Shown: positions 1-9,519, counted from the first letter of the stretch. The stretch: DNA of 64,000 nucleotides from Fodinibius salinus (GCF_008124865.1 NZ_VNHY01000002.1:620001-684000), one strand, 5' to 3'. Numbers and translations are program-made. Notes: a model not told the origin generated them from the sequence alone.

Positions 1-307
1 CTTTAAAAGCATCATCGGTTGGAGCAAATACTGTTAACGGTCCCGGATTAGCCAGTACATTTTGGATGCCGGCTGCTTCTATCGCTTTAGCAAGAATAGT
101 ATGATCAGGGGATTCTTTAGCAATTTGCAGGATGTGCGCTTTAGATGCATCATCTTTTACACCCGCCTGTCCTGTTGTAGATGCAGAGGTAGTCTCATTT
201 TGGGTTGTTGTATTATTGGGTTTTTCTTTTGTATTTCCACACGAAATTAGTGCTGTAGAAATTATCATCACCAACGCTGTCGAGGCTATTTTTTGTACGA
301 TACTCAT
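1..307 (-). CDS. Fasciclin (FAS1) domain lipoprotein, N-terminal part
   Basis: Reading leftwards from the ATG at 307, 102 codons are visible before the window ends, so the gene is cut off at its 3' side. The protein opens with a lipoprotein signal peptide (hydrophobic stretch, then Cys23 followed by Gly) and a Thr/Asn/Ser-rich linker to about residue 50. A FAS1 domain then begins, recognisable by the motif GPLTVFAPTDDAF. FAS1 lipoproteins are surface or periplasmic adhesion-type domains; the ligand cannot be told from sequence. Confidence in the domain is good because this motif is the family hallmark. Confidence 0.85.
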   Translation of the reverse strand, partial: MSIVQKIASTALVMIISTALISCGNTKEKPNNTTTQNETTSASTTGQAGVKDDASKAHILQIAKESPDHTILAKAIEAAGIQNVLANPGPLTVFAPTDDAFK

Positions 308-732
308 AACTGTAATGGGTTTATTTTATATCTTGTAATAAGAAAAAAAGATCTTTATCTCTTAATTTATGAAAAAAATCTATTACTCCCAATAATAAAT
401 CTGGTATAATGTTGCTTGTCTCTTTACTCTGTTTTCCTATCCAACGCATCAACACAAGATAGAATAACTCCATACTATTATGGTGCTAGTAGCAATAGTT
501 GATGGTAGGGCGAAGGAACAGCACGACTTTTCTCGTCATCTTCTCTTTGGGAATAGTGATAAAAAAATCCAGGTACACTACTATGTGGAAGGTTGGACAA
601 CATCTCGTTATTAACCCAGGACAACTATTTAAATTATAGAATCTCAAAAATAAAAAAGTCATTCTACCTGATGGTCAGATAGAATGACTTTGTAATAAGG
701 AAATTGAAGTAAGAGGGATTTTGTAAAAAGCG
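308..732. other. Intergenic stretch, no gene seen
   Basis: Both strands were read and no credible coding frame was found. The only structure I can support is the terminator at 655-691 at the rplS end. Since the fasciclin gene reads leftwards from 307, its promoter should also lie here, but no clear promoter stands out. Confidence 0.6.
655..691 (-). terminator. Rho-independent terminator after rplS
   Basis: Positions 655-666 and 680-691 form a perfect 12-bp inverted repeat (AAAGTCATTCTA / TAGAATGACTTT) with a 13-nt loop. On the minus strand the stem is followed by a T-rich run (649-654 region), as expected of an intrinsic terminator closing the ffh-side ribosomal operon. Confidence 0.85.
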
Positions 733-1167
733 TTACTCCTCTTCGGAGCCAGAATTTTGCTGATCGTTAGCTTCAGCTTTTTTTTCTGCCTGGCGGTTTA
801 TTTCGCGAATCGTATCTTGATTTTGGTCTTTCTCCTTAATACGGGCTGATTTACCTTGACGTTCGCGTAGATAATATAGCTTGGAACGTCTGATATCGCC
901 TTGCTTTTTCAGTTTAATTTTTGCGATAAACGGAGAATGAAGTGGGAAAATACGTTCAACGCCAATATTTCCCTCCGAAATTTTACGCACCATAAAAGTC
1001 TGGTTGGCACCAGAACCGCTGCGTGAGATAACAAGTCCTTCAAACTTCTGAATTCTCTCTTTATCTCCTTCGCGCACGCGGTAGTGCACATTCACGGTAT
1101 CACCGGTTTGAAACTCGGGATACTCGTCGTTAATCAATGTCTGTTCTGCTAGTTTTAACTTATCCAT
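733..1167 (-). CDS. rplS: 50S ribosomal protein L19
   Basis: L19 sits at the 30S-50S interface. The 144-residue product has the family's N-terminal KOW/SH3-like core (motifs [30 protein letters not shown] and the SKLYYLR segment near residue 96-102). After about residue 115 it carries a short charged tail rich in Glu, Lys and Gln that is longer than in E. coli L19 (115 residues). It is the last gene of the rpsP-rimM-trmD-rplS block, 6 bp behind trmD and followed by a strong terminator. That gene order is classical in bacteria and supports all four calls. Confidence 0.97.
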   Translation of the reverse strand: MDKLKLAEQTLINDEYPEFQTGDTVNVHYRVREGDKERIQKFEGLVISRSGSGANQTFMVRKISEGNIGVERIFPLHSPFIAKIKLKKQGDIRRSKLYYLRERQGKSARIKEKDQNQDTIREINRQAEKKAEANDQQNSGSEEE

Positions 1168-1173
1168 AATAAC

Positions 1174-1872
1174 TTACTGTTGTTCATTTCGAAATTTTTT
1201 GTACATATCAGGACGTACGTTCTTCGTACGCTCCAGCGATTGTTCTAATCGCCATTGTTTTACTTTTTGATGATCACCTGACCGCAGCACTTTTGGTACT
1301 TCCATATCCCGGTATTTAGCAGGGCGCGTATAAACCGGACCTTCCAGTAAATCATTTTGGAAAGAGTCCGTTAATGCGCTTTCCGCGTCACCTAGTGCGC
1401 CGGGTAACAGCCGGACAATGGAATCTACCATTACGGCCGCCGGCAGCTCACCGCCGGAAAGTACTACATCGCCAATGCTGTAGGTCTCGGTAATTAGTGA
1501 ATCTATAACACGCTGATCGACTCCTTTATAGTGCCCGCACAAAAACATCAGGTTTTGGCTGATAGATAATTTATTAGCACTTTCCTGCTCGAATGGATCT
1601 CCATTCGGAGCTGTAAAGATGATTTCATCATATTCCCTTTGGCTCTGCAGTTTTTCAATGCATGAGAAAATCGGCTGGGGCGTAAGCACCATGCCGGCTC
1701 CACCACCGTAGGGATAGTCATCTACTTTCTTGTGCTTATCCTCGGAGTAATCGCGCAGGTCGTGAATATGGATTTCAACCAAACCATTTTCCCGGGCGTT
1801 ACCCACAATACTGTGTTTCAGCGGACTCTCGAGCAGCTGCGGTACGGCCGATATGATATCAATGCGCATCAT
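1174..1872 (-). CDS. trmD: tRNA (guanine-37-N1)-methyltransferase
   Basis: TrmD methylates G37 next to the anticodon of tRNAs reading CNN codons, using S-adenosylmethionine, and prevents +1 frameshifts. The 232-residue protein has the SPOUT-family landmarks: MRIDIISAVP at the start, GGGAGMVLTP near residue 55-65, the cofactor-knot segment LSGGELPAAVMVD and the PxKYRDMEVP region. Two ATGs lie back to back at the start; the second (1869) matches the usual MRIDI beginning. The gene directly abuts the rimM stop codon, so the two are probably translated from one message. Confidence 0.97.
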   Translation of the reverse strand: MMRIDIISAVPQLLESPLKHSIVGNARENGLVEIHIHDLRDYSEDKHKKVDDYPYGGGAGMVLTPQPIFSCIEKLQSQREYDEIIFTAPNGDPFEQESANKLSISQNLMFLCGHYKGVDQRVIDSLITETYSIGDVVLSGGELPAAVMVDSIVRLLPGALGDAESALTDSFQNDLLEGPVYTRPAKYRDMEVPKVLRSGDHQKVKQWRLEQSLERTKNVRPDMYKKFRNEQQ

Positions 1873-2412
1873 TTATAGTCCTTTCAGTTGGTCCAGGTTT
1901 TGGCATTGTATTTCTTCTTTTCCTTCATCAATATCGACAACGTACTCATCCACAAGTGGTATTAACAGTTGCTCTTGGTTGCTGGTCGAGACCTCGATAA
2001 TCGGATGCGCCGGATTTTTTTGCATAGCTTTGACGGAGCCGACTAATTGTTTATCAGCCAGAACGTCAAACGAGCTTAGGTCCAGCGGAATTTTCTCCGA
2101 ATCCAGCTGATTGTCTACTGCTTTGCGATCTGCATAGACGGCAAAGTTTTTCAGCTTTTCGGCCTGCGTGCGATCAGTCACGTGTTCAAATTTTACAAAG
2201 AACGAAAGTCGGTTGTTCTTTTCTTGCACCCGGACCGACTCAATCCGAGCAGGGACCAAATCCCCTCTGGTGTTTGCAATATGCACCAAGTCAAGAGCAT
2301 CAAAAAGTGTTGGAGCGTAAATATCGGGGATGATTAACACATCACCCGCTACGCCATGAGATCGGGAAATAACCCCGATCTTTGTGTACTGGTTTTCAAT
2401 AGGTTCCAGCAT
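1873..2412 (-). CDS. rimM: 16S rRNA processing protein RimM
   Basis: RimM binds ribosomal protein S19 and assists maturation of the 30S head. The 179-residue product has the N-terminal RimM barrel (YTKIGVISRSHGVAGDV, residues 9-25) and a C-terminal PRC-barrel-like half ending in VDIDEGKEEI..LDQLKGL. Length and order are normal for the family. It lies between rpsP (43 bp upstream) and trmD (no gap) in the conserved block. Confidence 0.93.
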   Translation of the reverse strand: MLEPIENQYTKIGVISRSHGVAGDVLIIPDIYAPTLFDALDLVHIANTRGDLVPARIESVRVQEKNNRLSFFVKFEHVTDRTQAEKLKNFAVYADRKAVDNQLDSEKIPLDLSSFDVLADKQLVGSVKAMQKNPAHPIIEVSTSNQEQLLIPLVDEYVVDIDEGKEEIQCQNLDQLKGL

Positions 2413-2455
2413 CTTTATTACCTTTAAACTTTACGAAAATTCGTAAAGCTAGTAT

Positions 2456-3361
2456 CTAATCATTTTCTTTTTTTTCATCCAAAGCACGCTGAACGGTTAC
2501 CCGATCTTCGTCTTCAGGCACAAAACCTTCAAGCTCATCAAGAGGCGTGTTTTTGATATGGCTGATAGCTTCTTTCGCCAGCATATTAGTAGATACTTTT
2601 GCCTCAGAGTCTTCACTGTCAGCTTCCTCAGCCTCATCAGTGTCTTCGGTTTCTGAAGATTCTTCTTCGTCTTCCTGCTCTTCATCACCAGAAGTTTCAA
2701 CCTCTTCAGCAGACTCTTCATCCTCGTCAGATTCATCTTCCTGAGCTTCAGCAGCTTTCTTTTCATCAACGTCGTCTTCAGCAGCAGTATCTTCTTCAGC
2801 TTCAACTGCTTCCTCGGCTTCTTGCGTGTCTTCTTCGGCCGAAGCTTCCTGAGTATCTTCCTCTGTTTCTGTTGATTCTTCATCAGTTTCGTCATCTTCT
2901 TCAGAAGAAAGAGCTTCCTGCTTAGCCTTTTCCTTGGCGGCTTCTTCTGCTTTTTTCTGAAGCTGCTTCTGGAATTCTTTTTCTTCGGCTTCGAGCAGTG
3001 CCTGCTGGCGTTCTTTGCGTGTGGGAACTTCATCTTCTTTCTCATCACGCTGTTCACGCCATTCGCTTAGTGTTTCTTCTATTTCTTCTTCCGATTTGTC
3101 CAAACGAATCAGATGCATGTGATACATCAGTCCTTCATCCTTAAAAATAGAACGGACAGTATCACTGGGTTGTGCTCCTTTTTTAAGCCAGTGCAGTGCC
3201 CGATCATAGTCCAGATCAAGTTGATTGTTTGGAGTTACATTATCAAAACGACCTATATCTTCGATGATTCGACCATCACGAGGTTTGCGGTTATCGGCCA
3301 CAACAATGTGATGAATCGGTCGTTTTTTTCGACCTCTACGTTGTAATCTAATTCTTAACAA
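2456..3361 (-). CDS. rpsP: 30S ribosomal protein S16 with very long acidic C-terminal extension
   Basis: Residues 1 to about 85 are an ordinary S16 (MLRIRLQRRGRKKRP, GRIIEDIGRFDN, LKKGAQPSDTVRSI), a primary 16S rRNA-binding protein. S16 is typically 80-100 residues, but this frame runs to 301. After a Lys/Glu helical segment (about 95-150), residues 150-250 are almost only Glu, Asp, Ser, Ala and Thr in low-complexity runs. The last 45 residues (VSTNMLAKEAI, LDELEGFVPEDEDRVTV, RALDEKK) look like a separate folded helical unit. The frame is open without interruption and the other frames are meaningless repeats of Lys or Ser, so the extension is real coding. It is first in the rpsP-rimM-trmD-rplS block. 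The role of the tail is unknown. Confidence 0.95.
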   Translation of the reverse strand: MLRIRLQRRGRKKRPIHHIVVADNRKPRDGRIIEDIGRFDNVTPNNQLDLDYDRALHWLKKGAQPSDTVRSIFKDEGLMYHMHLIRLDKSEEEIEETLSEWREQRDEKEDEVPTRKERQQALLEAEEKEFQKQLQKKAEEAAKEKAKQEALSSEEDDETDEESTETEEDTQEASAEEDTQEAEEAVEAEEDTAAEDDVDEKKAAEAQEDESDEDEESAEEVETSGDEEQEDEEESSETEDTDEAEEADSEDSEAKVSTNMLAKEAISHIKNTPLDELEGFVPEDEDRVTVQRALDEKKEND

Positions 3362-3444
3362 TGGATTATTTTCTCAATTTTATGTTAGTATTACTTTGAT
3401 TATAAATAGAGGATATTGTCGGAATCTTGCGCAATATTTAATAG

Positions 3445-3479
3445 TGATGCCGGGCTGGGCTAAACAGCACATGGCATCA
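3445..3479 (-). terminator. Weak hairpin between ffh and rpsP
   Basis: TGATGCC (3445-3451) and GGCATCA (3473-3479) form a 7-bp stem with a 21-nt loop in the gap downstream of ffh. Only a loose A/T-rich stretch follows on the minus strand, so this may be a partial terminator or attenuator rather than a full stop. Confidence 0.35.
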
Positions 3480-3485
3480 GTTTGG

Positions 3486-4841
3486 TTATCCAAATGGTAA
3501 ATTTCCTTTCATTCCCTTCATCCCCTGCATCATCTGACCCATCTTGCCCATGCCTGAGAAAGACTTCATCATTTTCTTCATTTGTTCAAATTGTTTTAGC
3601 AGGTCATTAATATCAGAAACACGAGTTCCTGATCCCTGGGCAATACGTCGCTTTCGGGTCGCATTCAGTATGTCCGGATTATGCTTTTCTTCCGGAGTCA
3701 TCGAGCAAATGATGGCTTCAATAGGTTTGAAGGATTCTTCATTAATTTCTTGATCAGAGTTTTGCAGTGCTTGGCCGGCGCCCGGAATCATGCCCACCAA
3801 GTCTGATATGTTGCCCATGTTTTTCACCTGCTGCAGCTGTTCGTAAAAATCTTCCAGGTCAAAACTGTCAGATTTAATCTTTTTCTGTAGTTCCTGGGCC
3901 TCTTTTTCATCAAACTCTTTTTGGGCTTTCTCTACAAGTGAAACAACATCACCCATGCCGAGGATGCGTTGCGACATACGCTCGGGGTAAAAGGGTGCAA
4001 GGGCGTCCAGCTGTTCTCCGGTACTTACAAACTTGATCGGTTTTTGGACTACATTCTTAATCGAAAGAGCCGCCCCGCCGCGGGTATCACCGTCAAGCTT
4101 GGTTAAAACTACCCCATCATAATTGATGGTTTCATTAAATTCTTTGGCCGTATTCACGGCATCTTGTCCCGTCATGGAATCCACAACGAACAGTGTTTCA
4201 TCCGGTTCAACGGCTTCTTTAATGTCCGCCACTTCGTCCATCATTTCCTCATCAACGTGCATGCGTCCAGCCGTATCAATAATAACAGTATCAAGTGCCA
4301 GGCTCTTGGCCATGGATACCGCCTCTTTGGCAGCACGGACGGCATCTTGTTGATCGATGGAATATACCGGCACGTCAATGGAATCGCCCAGCGTTTTAAG
4401 CTGATCAATAGCAGCCGGGCGATAAACATCGGCGGCCGCCATTATAGGGCTGCGATTATTTTCTTCTTTTAGATACCGAGCCAGCTTAGAACTAAAGGTT
4501 GTTTTACCAGAACCTTGCAGGCCGGCAATCAGGATTACGGTCGGCGGCGTGTGTGCCACAGATATATCTACACGTTCCTGACCAAGGATATTAGTCAGTT
4601 CATCATGTACAATCTTGGTAAACTGCTGTCCGGGATTTACAGCCGTTAATACATCTTCGCCCATGGCCCGCTCTTTAACTTTGTTCGTGAACTCTTTGGC
4701 AACTTCATAGTTCACATCCGCATCGAGCAGGGCGCGACGTATTTCTCTCACCGTCTCCGCAATGTTGACGTCGGTAATCTTAGATTCCCCTTTCAGCTTT
4801 TGAAAGGCGCTATCTAATTTTGATGAGAGATCTTGAAACAT
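3486..4841 (-). CDS. ffh: Signal recognition particle protein Ffh
   Basis: Ffh with 4.5S RNA targets ribosomes making membrane proteins to FtsY. The 451-residue product has an N-terminal four-helix N domain, the GTPase G domain with P-loop GLQGSGKTT (107-115), DTAGRMHVDEE and TKLDGDTRGG, and a C-terminal methionine-rich M domain (QMKKMMKSFSGMGKMGQMM) that binds signal peptides and SRP RNA. Length is standard. It lies upstream of rpsP on the same strand, 124 bp away, an arrangement common in bacteria. No SRP RNA gene was seen nearby. Confidence 0.98.
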   Translation of the reverse strand: MFQDLSSKLDSAFQKLKGESKITDVNIAETVREIRRALLDADVNYEVAKEFTNKVKERAMGEDVLTAVNPGQQFTKIVHDELTNILGQERVDISVAHTPPTVILIAGLQGSGKTTFSSKLARYLKEENNRSPIMAAADVYRPAAIDQLKTLGDSIDVPVYSIDQQDAVRAAKEAVSMAKSLALDTVIIDTAGRMHVDEEMMDEVADIKEAVEPDETLFVVDSMTGQDAVNTAKEFNETINYDGVVLTKLDGDTRGGAALSIKNVVQKPIKFVSTGEQLDALAPFYPERMSQRILGMGDVVSLVEKAQKEFDEKEAQELQKKIKSDSFDLEDFYEQLQQVKNMGNISDLVGMIPGAGQALQNSDQEINEESFKPIEAIICSMTPEEKHNPDILNATRKRRIAQGSGTRVSDINDLLKQFEQMKKMMKSFSGMGKMGQMMQGMKGMKGNLPFG

Positions 4842-5065
4842 CTGTTATCGTGTCTTTTTAAAACATTGAAATCTGTTTGCTTATCCCTGATACAGTATTG
4901 GGACAAAGTTTCGAAAAATAAGGACAAATAACTGTCTTATCAACAGAATTATCAACAAAAAATTATAGCACCTTTTAAGAGAATTCAAATTTCGGATTTG
5001 ATGGCTGAGTTTTGTTATTTTCGTGCAGAACATTTTTAAACAGTATAATTGAGGATTAACTATTT

Positions 5066-5911
5066 ATGTCTGACCAACAGGGATATGGATTATTAACAGG
5101 AAAAAAAGGATTAATTTTCGGTGCACTTGATGAGCGCAGCATCGCTTGGCGTATTGCGTTGGCATGTCAGCGAGAGGGAGCAGAGTTTTCACTTTCCAAT
5201 GCTCCGGTGGCATTGCGCTTTGGAGAATTGGATGAGCTGGCCGAAGAAACAGGCGCCGAGGTATTTCCTTGTGATGTAACGGACGAGGATGAAATTGAAG
5301 AGCTGATGCAAAATGTAAAAGAGGAGCATGGCAAGATAGATTTTATGCTCCATGCCATAGGCATGTCGCCCAACGTGCGCAAGAAAAAAGGCTATAAGGA
5401 ACTGAACTACCAGTGGATGCAGCAGACGCTGGATATTTCGTCTATTTCTCTGCATAAAGTAATTCGTTATGCTGATGAGGCCGACATCTTGAACGATGGT
5501 GCCAGTATTTTGGCGCTGAGTTATATTGGTGCGCAGCGTATTTTCTCAAAATACGGTGATATGAATGATGCCAAAGCCTTACTCGAAAGTATCGCACGTA
5601 ATTATGGCAGCCGACTGGCCGATCGTGGCATCCGCGTGAATACCGTTTCGCAAGCACCAACCAAAACATCAGCGGGCAGTGGTATTAAGGGTTTTGACGG
5701 CATGTACACTTTCGCCGATAAGTTGGCGCCGCTTGGCAATCCCTCGGCTGATGAGTGTGCAGATTACTGTGTGACACTCTTTTCTGATCTGACCCGCAAA
5801 GTGACGATGCAGAACCTTTATCATGACGGCGGATTCGTTACAGCCGGCATCAACGAAGATATGATCAACGACCTGGCGGAGATGTATGCTGATGAGGAAG
5901 ATGAAGGATAA
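5066..5911 (+). CDS. fabI: Enoyl-ACP reductase (NADH), FabI type
   Basis: FabI reduces trans-2-enoyl-ACP in the last step of each fatty-acid elongation cycle. The 281-residue protein is a short-chain dehydrogenase with the divergent glycine-poor FabI cofactor motif (GALDERSIAWRIA, 19-31) and the catalytic pair Tyr163 and Lys170 in the YxxxxxxK spacing specific to FabI (YGDMNDAK). Tyr153 in SYIGA is the second conserved tyrosine. The start at 5066 has GAGG about 10 nt upstream and TATAAT at 5044-5049, a possible -10 element. It is divergent from ffh with 224 bp between. Confidence 0.96.
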   Translation: MSDQQGYGLLTGKKGLIFGALDERSIAWRIALACQREGAEFSLSNAPVALRFGELDELAEETGAEVFPCDVTDEDEIEELMQNVKEEHGKIDFMLHAIGMSPNVRKKKGYKELNYQWMQQTLDISSISLHKVIRYADEADILNDGASILALSYIGAQRIFSKYGDMNDAKALLESIARNYGSRLADRGIRVNTVSQAPTKTSAGSGIKGFDGMYTFADKLAPLGNPSADECADYCVTLFSDLTRKVTMQNLYHDGGFVTAGINEDMINDLAEMYADEEDEG

Positions 5912-6030
5912 GCAGATTCTTATTTAGAATAGAAGCTTAGTGCTCGGCACGTTCACATCTGCCGGTTTTTATTTTTCTGCAAAAGTAGTTACTTATCCTT
6001 TGGTCTAAATCTCCAATCAAACAAGCAGTT

Positions 6031-8496
6031 ATGAAACGATTTGCCACGCTTATCTATCTTCTAATTTTTGCAACCTCGCTAACCTTTGCGCAAGAGATCC
6101 CCACCATCACTAAGAAAACAAAGGGGCTCGAAAAGCACGAGGGATACTTTAACTATTACTGGGATGAAGCCAGTGGAAAGCTTTGGCTGGAGATCGACAA
6201 ATTTGATACCGAACTTCTGTATGTCAATTCTTTGACTGCGGGTGTAGGTTCCAATGATATCGGTCTCGATCGTAATCAGCTGGGTGATGATCGTATCATC
6301 AGGTTTGAGCGTCGAGGTCCTAAGGTGCTAATGGTACAGCCCAATTATTCTTATCGTGCTATTACCGATAATCAGAAAGAAAAGCAGTCGGTGAGTGATG
6401 CTTTTGCGCAGTCAGTGCTTTGGGGGTTTGAAGTGGTAGCCCAGGAAGAGGGAAGGGTGCTCGTAGATATGACGGATTTTCTGCTGCGGGATGCCCACGA
6501 TGTGAGTGTCACGCTGAAAAGAAATGACGAAGGCAATTTTAATGTGGATAAAAGTCGCTCTGCGCTGTACAAGAAAGGGACTATGAACTTCCCAAAGAAC
6601 ACTGAATTTGAAGCTACACTTACCTTTACGGGAAGTGATGCCGGTGGACAAGTGCGATCCGTAACCCCCACTCCGGATGCAATTACCGTACGCCAGCATC
6701 ATTCGTTTGTGCAGCTGCCCGACGATAATTTTGAACCTCGTCAATTTGATCCGCGTGCCGGATATTTTGGCATAAGCTATCAGGATTATAGCACCCCCAT
6801 CAGTGAATCAATTGATAAGCGACTGATTACAAAGCATCGGCTTAAAAAGAAAAATCCTGATGCCAAGATAAGCGAGCCGGTCGAGCCCATTGTTTATTAT
6901 CTGGATCCCGGTACGCCCGAACCGGTGCGCAGTGCACTGCTGGATGGTGCCCGGTGGTGGAACCAAGCTTTCAGGGCGGCTGGTTATAAAAACGCATTTC
7001 AGGTGAAGGTGCTGCCCGATAGCGCTCATCCCATGGATGTGCGGTACAATATGATTAATTGGGTACACCGGTCGACGAGAGGTTGGTCGTATGGTACTTC
7101 CGTCGTGGATCCGCGGACGGGAGAAATTATTAAAGGTCACGTATTGCTTGGTTCGCTACGGGTGCGACAGGATTATCTGCTGGCCGAGGGGCTGTTATCA
7201 CCTTATAAAGAAGGTATGAGTTTTGATGAAAATAATCCCATGCTGGAGATGGCACTGGCGCGAATTAGGCAGCTGGCTGCCCATGAGGTCGGCCACACAC
7301 TGGGACTGGCTCACAATTTCGCAGCTAGCACTAACAATCGTGCTTCCGTTATGGATTATCCAGCGCCCAAAGTGAATATCACCCAAGATAGTACGCTCGA
7401 TTTATCAAATGCCTATGACACCGGTATTGGCGAATGGGATAAGGTGTCGATTACGTATGGATACAAAGACCTCACTAATCTGCCGAGCGAAGATGTTGCT
7501 CTCAACAATGTGTTGAAGAATGCAATTGATGACGGACTGTTATTTATTTCGGATTATGATGCACGTCCCGAGGGTGGTGCTCATCCCAAAGCACATCTCT
7601 GGGACAATGGAAAAGATGCCGTAGAGCAGCTGCACCATATTATGGATGTTCGAGAAATTGCACTGCAGAATTTTTCGGAAACTAATATTCCGCAGGGAAC
7701 GCCCATGGCAACATTAGAGGATGTGCTGGTGCCCATGTACTTGTATCACCGCTATCAAATTGCCGGAACTGCTAAGCTTGTTGGTGGACTCAATTACAGT
7801 TATAATCTGCGCGGTGATAGCCAGACCGGCCCTGAATGGGTGGCGGACAGCAAACAGCGGGCAGCTCTGGATGCTATGTTACAGACGATAACGCCCGAAG
7901 CACTGGATATGCCCGATCGGATCGTAGATTTAATACCTCCTCGTCCCCTTGGCTATTATGATTCCCGGGAACTGTTTAACAGTCATACTGATCCTGCCTT
8001 TGACCCATTGGGAGCTGCAGAAACAGCCGCCTCTATGTCAGCAAATCTGTTGTTCAACACCAATCGTGCCGCCCGTCTTATAGATGCCGAAGCCCGTGAT
8101 TCTACGAATCTGGGTCTTGGTGATATGCTCGAAAAAGTGATAGAGAAAACTTGGCGGCAACCGGTGTCTAAAGGATATCAGGGGGCTGTACAAAATACGA
8201 TTAATCATGTAGTGTTGTTTGAGATGATGAACTTAGCCTCGAATGAGGGCGCCTCATCTCAAGTACGAGCCGTCACGAATCTTAAACTTGAGAAGCTCCG
8301 TGAGTGGATGAAGATGGAGGCCGAAAATCATGCGGAAGGTGAACAGCGCAAAGCGTCGCTATTATATGGATATCGAATGCTGGAGCAGTTTAAAGACAAG
8401 GGCGAAATGGTTATGCCAACACGGACATTGGATCCACCGCCCGGTTCGCCCATCGGTAGTAGTGATTCTACCTTTTTGCAGTGCAGTTTTCGTTGA
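6031..8496 (+). CDS. Secreted zinc-dependent metalloprotease (DUF5117/DUF5118 type)
   Basis: The 821-residue protein starts with a Sec signal peptide (MKRFATLIYLLIFATSLTFA) and should be exported. The zinc site is HEVGHTLGLAH (His418, Glu419, His422, His428), the extended metzincin-like motif of this Bacteroidota/Balneolota family, followed by a Met in SVMDYP that may be the Met-turn. The N-terminal part (to about 300) matches the DUF5117/5118 regions, and the C-terminal part after about 500 carries the usual helical domain. The end DPPPGSPIG is typical for the family, so the gene looks complete. Substrates are unknown. A terminator follows at 8563-8598. Confidence 0.9.
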   Translation: MKRFATLIYLLIFATSLTFAQEIPTITKKTKGLEKHEGYFNYYWDEASGKLWLEIDKFDTELLYVNSLTAGVGSNDIGLDRNQLGDDRIIRFERRGPKVLMVQPNYSYRAITDNQKEKQSVSDAFAQSVLWGFEVVAQEEGRVLVDMTDFLLRDAHDVSVTLKRNDEGNFNVDKSRSALYKKGTMNFPKNTEFEATLTFTGSDAGGQVRSVTPTPDAITVRQHHSFVQLPDDNFEPRQFDPRAGYFGISYQDYSTPISESIDKRLITKHRLKKKNPDAKISEPVEPIVYYLDPGTPEPVRSALLDGARWWNQAFRAAGYKNAFQVKVLPDSAHPMDVRYNMINWVHRSTRGWSYGTSVVDPRTGEIIKGHVLLGSLRVRQDYLLAEGLLSPYKEGMSFDENNPMLEMALARIRQLAAHEVGHTLGLAHNFAASTNNRASVMDYPAPKVNITQDSTLDLSNAYDTGIGEWDKVSITYGYKDLTNLPSEDVALNNVLKNAIDDGLLFISDYDARPEGGAHPKAHLWDNGKDAVEQLHHIMDVREIALQNFSETNIPQGTPMATLEDVLVPMYLYHRYQIAGTAKLVGGLNYSYNLRGDSQTGPEWVADSKQRAALDAMLQTITPEALDMPDRIVDLIPPRPLGYYDSRELFNSHTDPAFDPLGAAETAASMSANLLFNTNRAARLIDAEARDSTNLGLGDMLEKVIEKTWRQPVSKGYQGAVQNTINHVVLFEMMNLASNEGASSQVRAVTNLKLEKLREWMKMEAENHAEGEQRKASLLYGYRMLEQFKDKGEMVMPTRTLDPPPGSPIGSSDSTFLQCSFR

Positions 8497-8562
8497 TAGA
8501 CTTATTAACACCCTCAAGGTTTCCAAATATGCTAAGGGGGTTGTACATCTGGTTACATATTT

Positions 8563-8598
8563 GGTTGCGTAGCTTTGCTGCGCAACCTTTATTTTATT
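8563..8598 (+). terminator. Strong Rho-independent terminator
   Basis: GGTTGCG (8563-8569) pairs with CGCAACC (8581-8587), and the stem continues inwards (TAGC with GCTG) to an 11-bp hairpin with a 3-nt loop, followed by TTTATTTTATT. It ends the transcript of the metalloprotease gene at 8496. Confidence 0.9.
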
Positions 8599-8680
8599 AA
8601 ATACAATGGTTTCAGTTGAGTTATTTACAGTAAATCCAGATACATGAATGTCAGGATCTCCAGGAAACAGTAAAATATAG

Positions 8681-9274
8681 ATGATTGATCCTCAAGAGTT
8701 ATTAAATGCTTATGCCAACGGCTTATTCCCAATGGCTGATTCGCGGGATGATCCTGAGGCCAAATGGTACACTTCGCGTCGTCGGGGTATTATCCCGATG
8801 GATAAGTTTCGGGTTTCATCGAATGTACAACGCATAGTGCGAAATAAACACTATCATATCAAGGTCGACTATAATTTTCGCAAAGTGATGGAGGCGTGTG
8901 CCGATCGTGACTCTACGTGGATTTCGGATGAAATCATTGATTCTTACTGCCGCTTACACAAACTCAATTATGCTCACTCGGTAAGTGTGTATAATCAGAA
9001 GTGGGAATTGGTCGGCGGACAGTATGGCGTATCGCTGGGAGGGGCATACTTTGGTGAATCGGTGTTTGGTTGGGCAAAGGAGGCTTCTAAAGTAGCGCTG
9101 TATTGGACACATCAGGCACTGCAGCAGGGTGGTTTTGAACTATGGGATACTCAGTTCTGGAGTGAGCACCTGGCGCAGTTTGGGTGTATTGAGATTACAG
9201 CCGGTGAATATGAGAAAAAGCTCAAATCCGCATTGCGAAAGAAAGCAAAATTTGAAACAGTGCCAGCACAATAA
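8681..9274 (+). CDS. aat: Leucyl/phenylalanyl-tRNA-protein transferase
   Basis: Aat transfers Leu or Phe from aminoacyl-tRNA to proteins beginning with Lys or Arg, marking them for ClpS/ClpAP in the N-end rule pathway. The 197-residue product has the family motifs ANGLFPMAD (12-20), WISDEII, the GGxYGVxLGxxxFGESVF core and WDTQFWSEHLAQFG. Length fits the short form of the enzyme. It is a stand-alone gene downstream of a terminator; its 3' neighbour dxs converges on it. Confidence 0.95.
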   Translation: MIDPQELLNAYANGLFPMADSRDDPEAKWYTSRRRGIIPMDKFRVSSNVQRIVRNKHYHIKVDYNFRKVMEACADRDSTWISDEIIDSYCRLHKLNYAHSVSVYNQKWELVGGQYGVSLGGAYFGESVFGWAKEASKVALYWTHQALQQGGFELWDTQFWSEHLAQFGCIEITAGEYEKKLKSALRKKAKFETVPAQ

Positions 9275-9519
9275 ACAGTTATTAGTAACTGATAGTCCTT
9301 AATTATTGATAGCTGTTTGCCAATAAATTGTTTTTACTATTCCCGTACTGAAATAAGTTCATTATCTGCTTGCGGTTAGAATTTGTAAGTGGAGCTGTAT
9401 AGCAATTTTTATTGTACTGGTTGAGAAGTGTGATCCAGGCTGGGCGTTTTTTGAGGCCCCGGCTCATGCTTCTTCTATCGTACTTTAATAAATGGTCTGA
9501 TTTTAATAGAGCTGTTAGT

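Noticed and set aside
2497-3057. Open frames of Lys-rich, Ser-rich and Pro/Leu-rich protein inside rpsP on both strands
   Set aside because: They arise from the low-complexity GAA/GAT-rich codons of the S16 acidic tail read in other frames and show no family features.
5000-5065. Full sigma-factor promoter for fabI
   Set aside because: TATAAT at 5044-5049 is plausible, but no -35 or -33 element lies at the right distance, so no separate promoter feature was listed.
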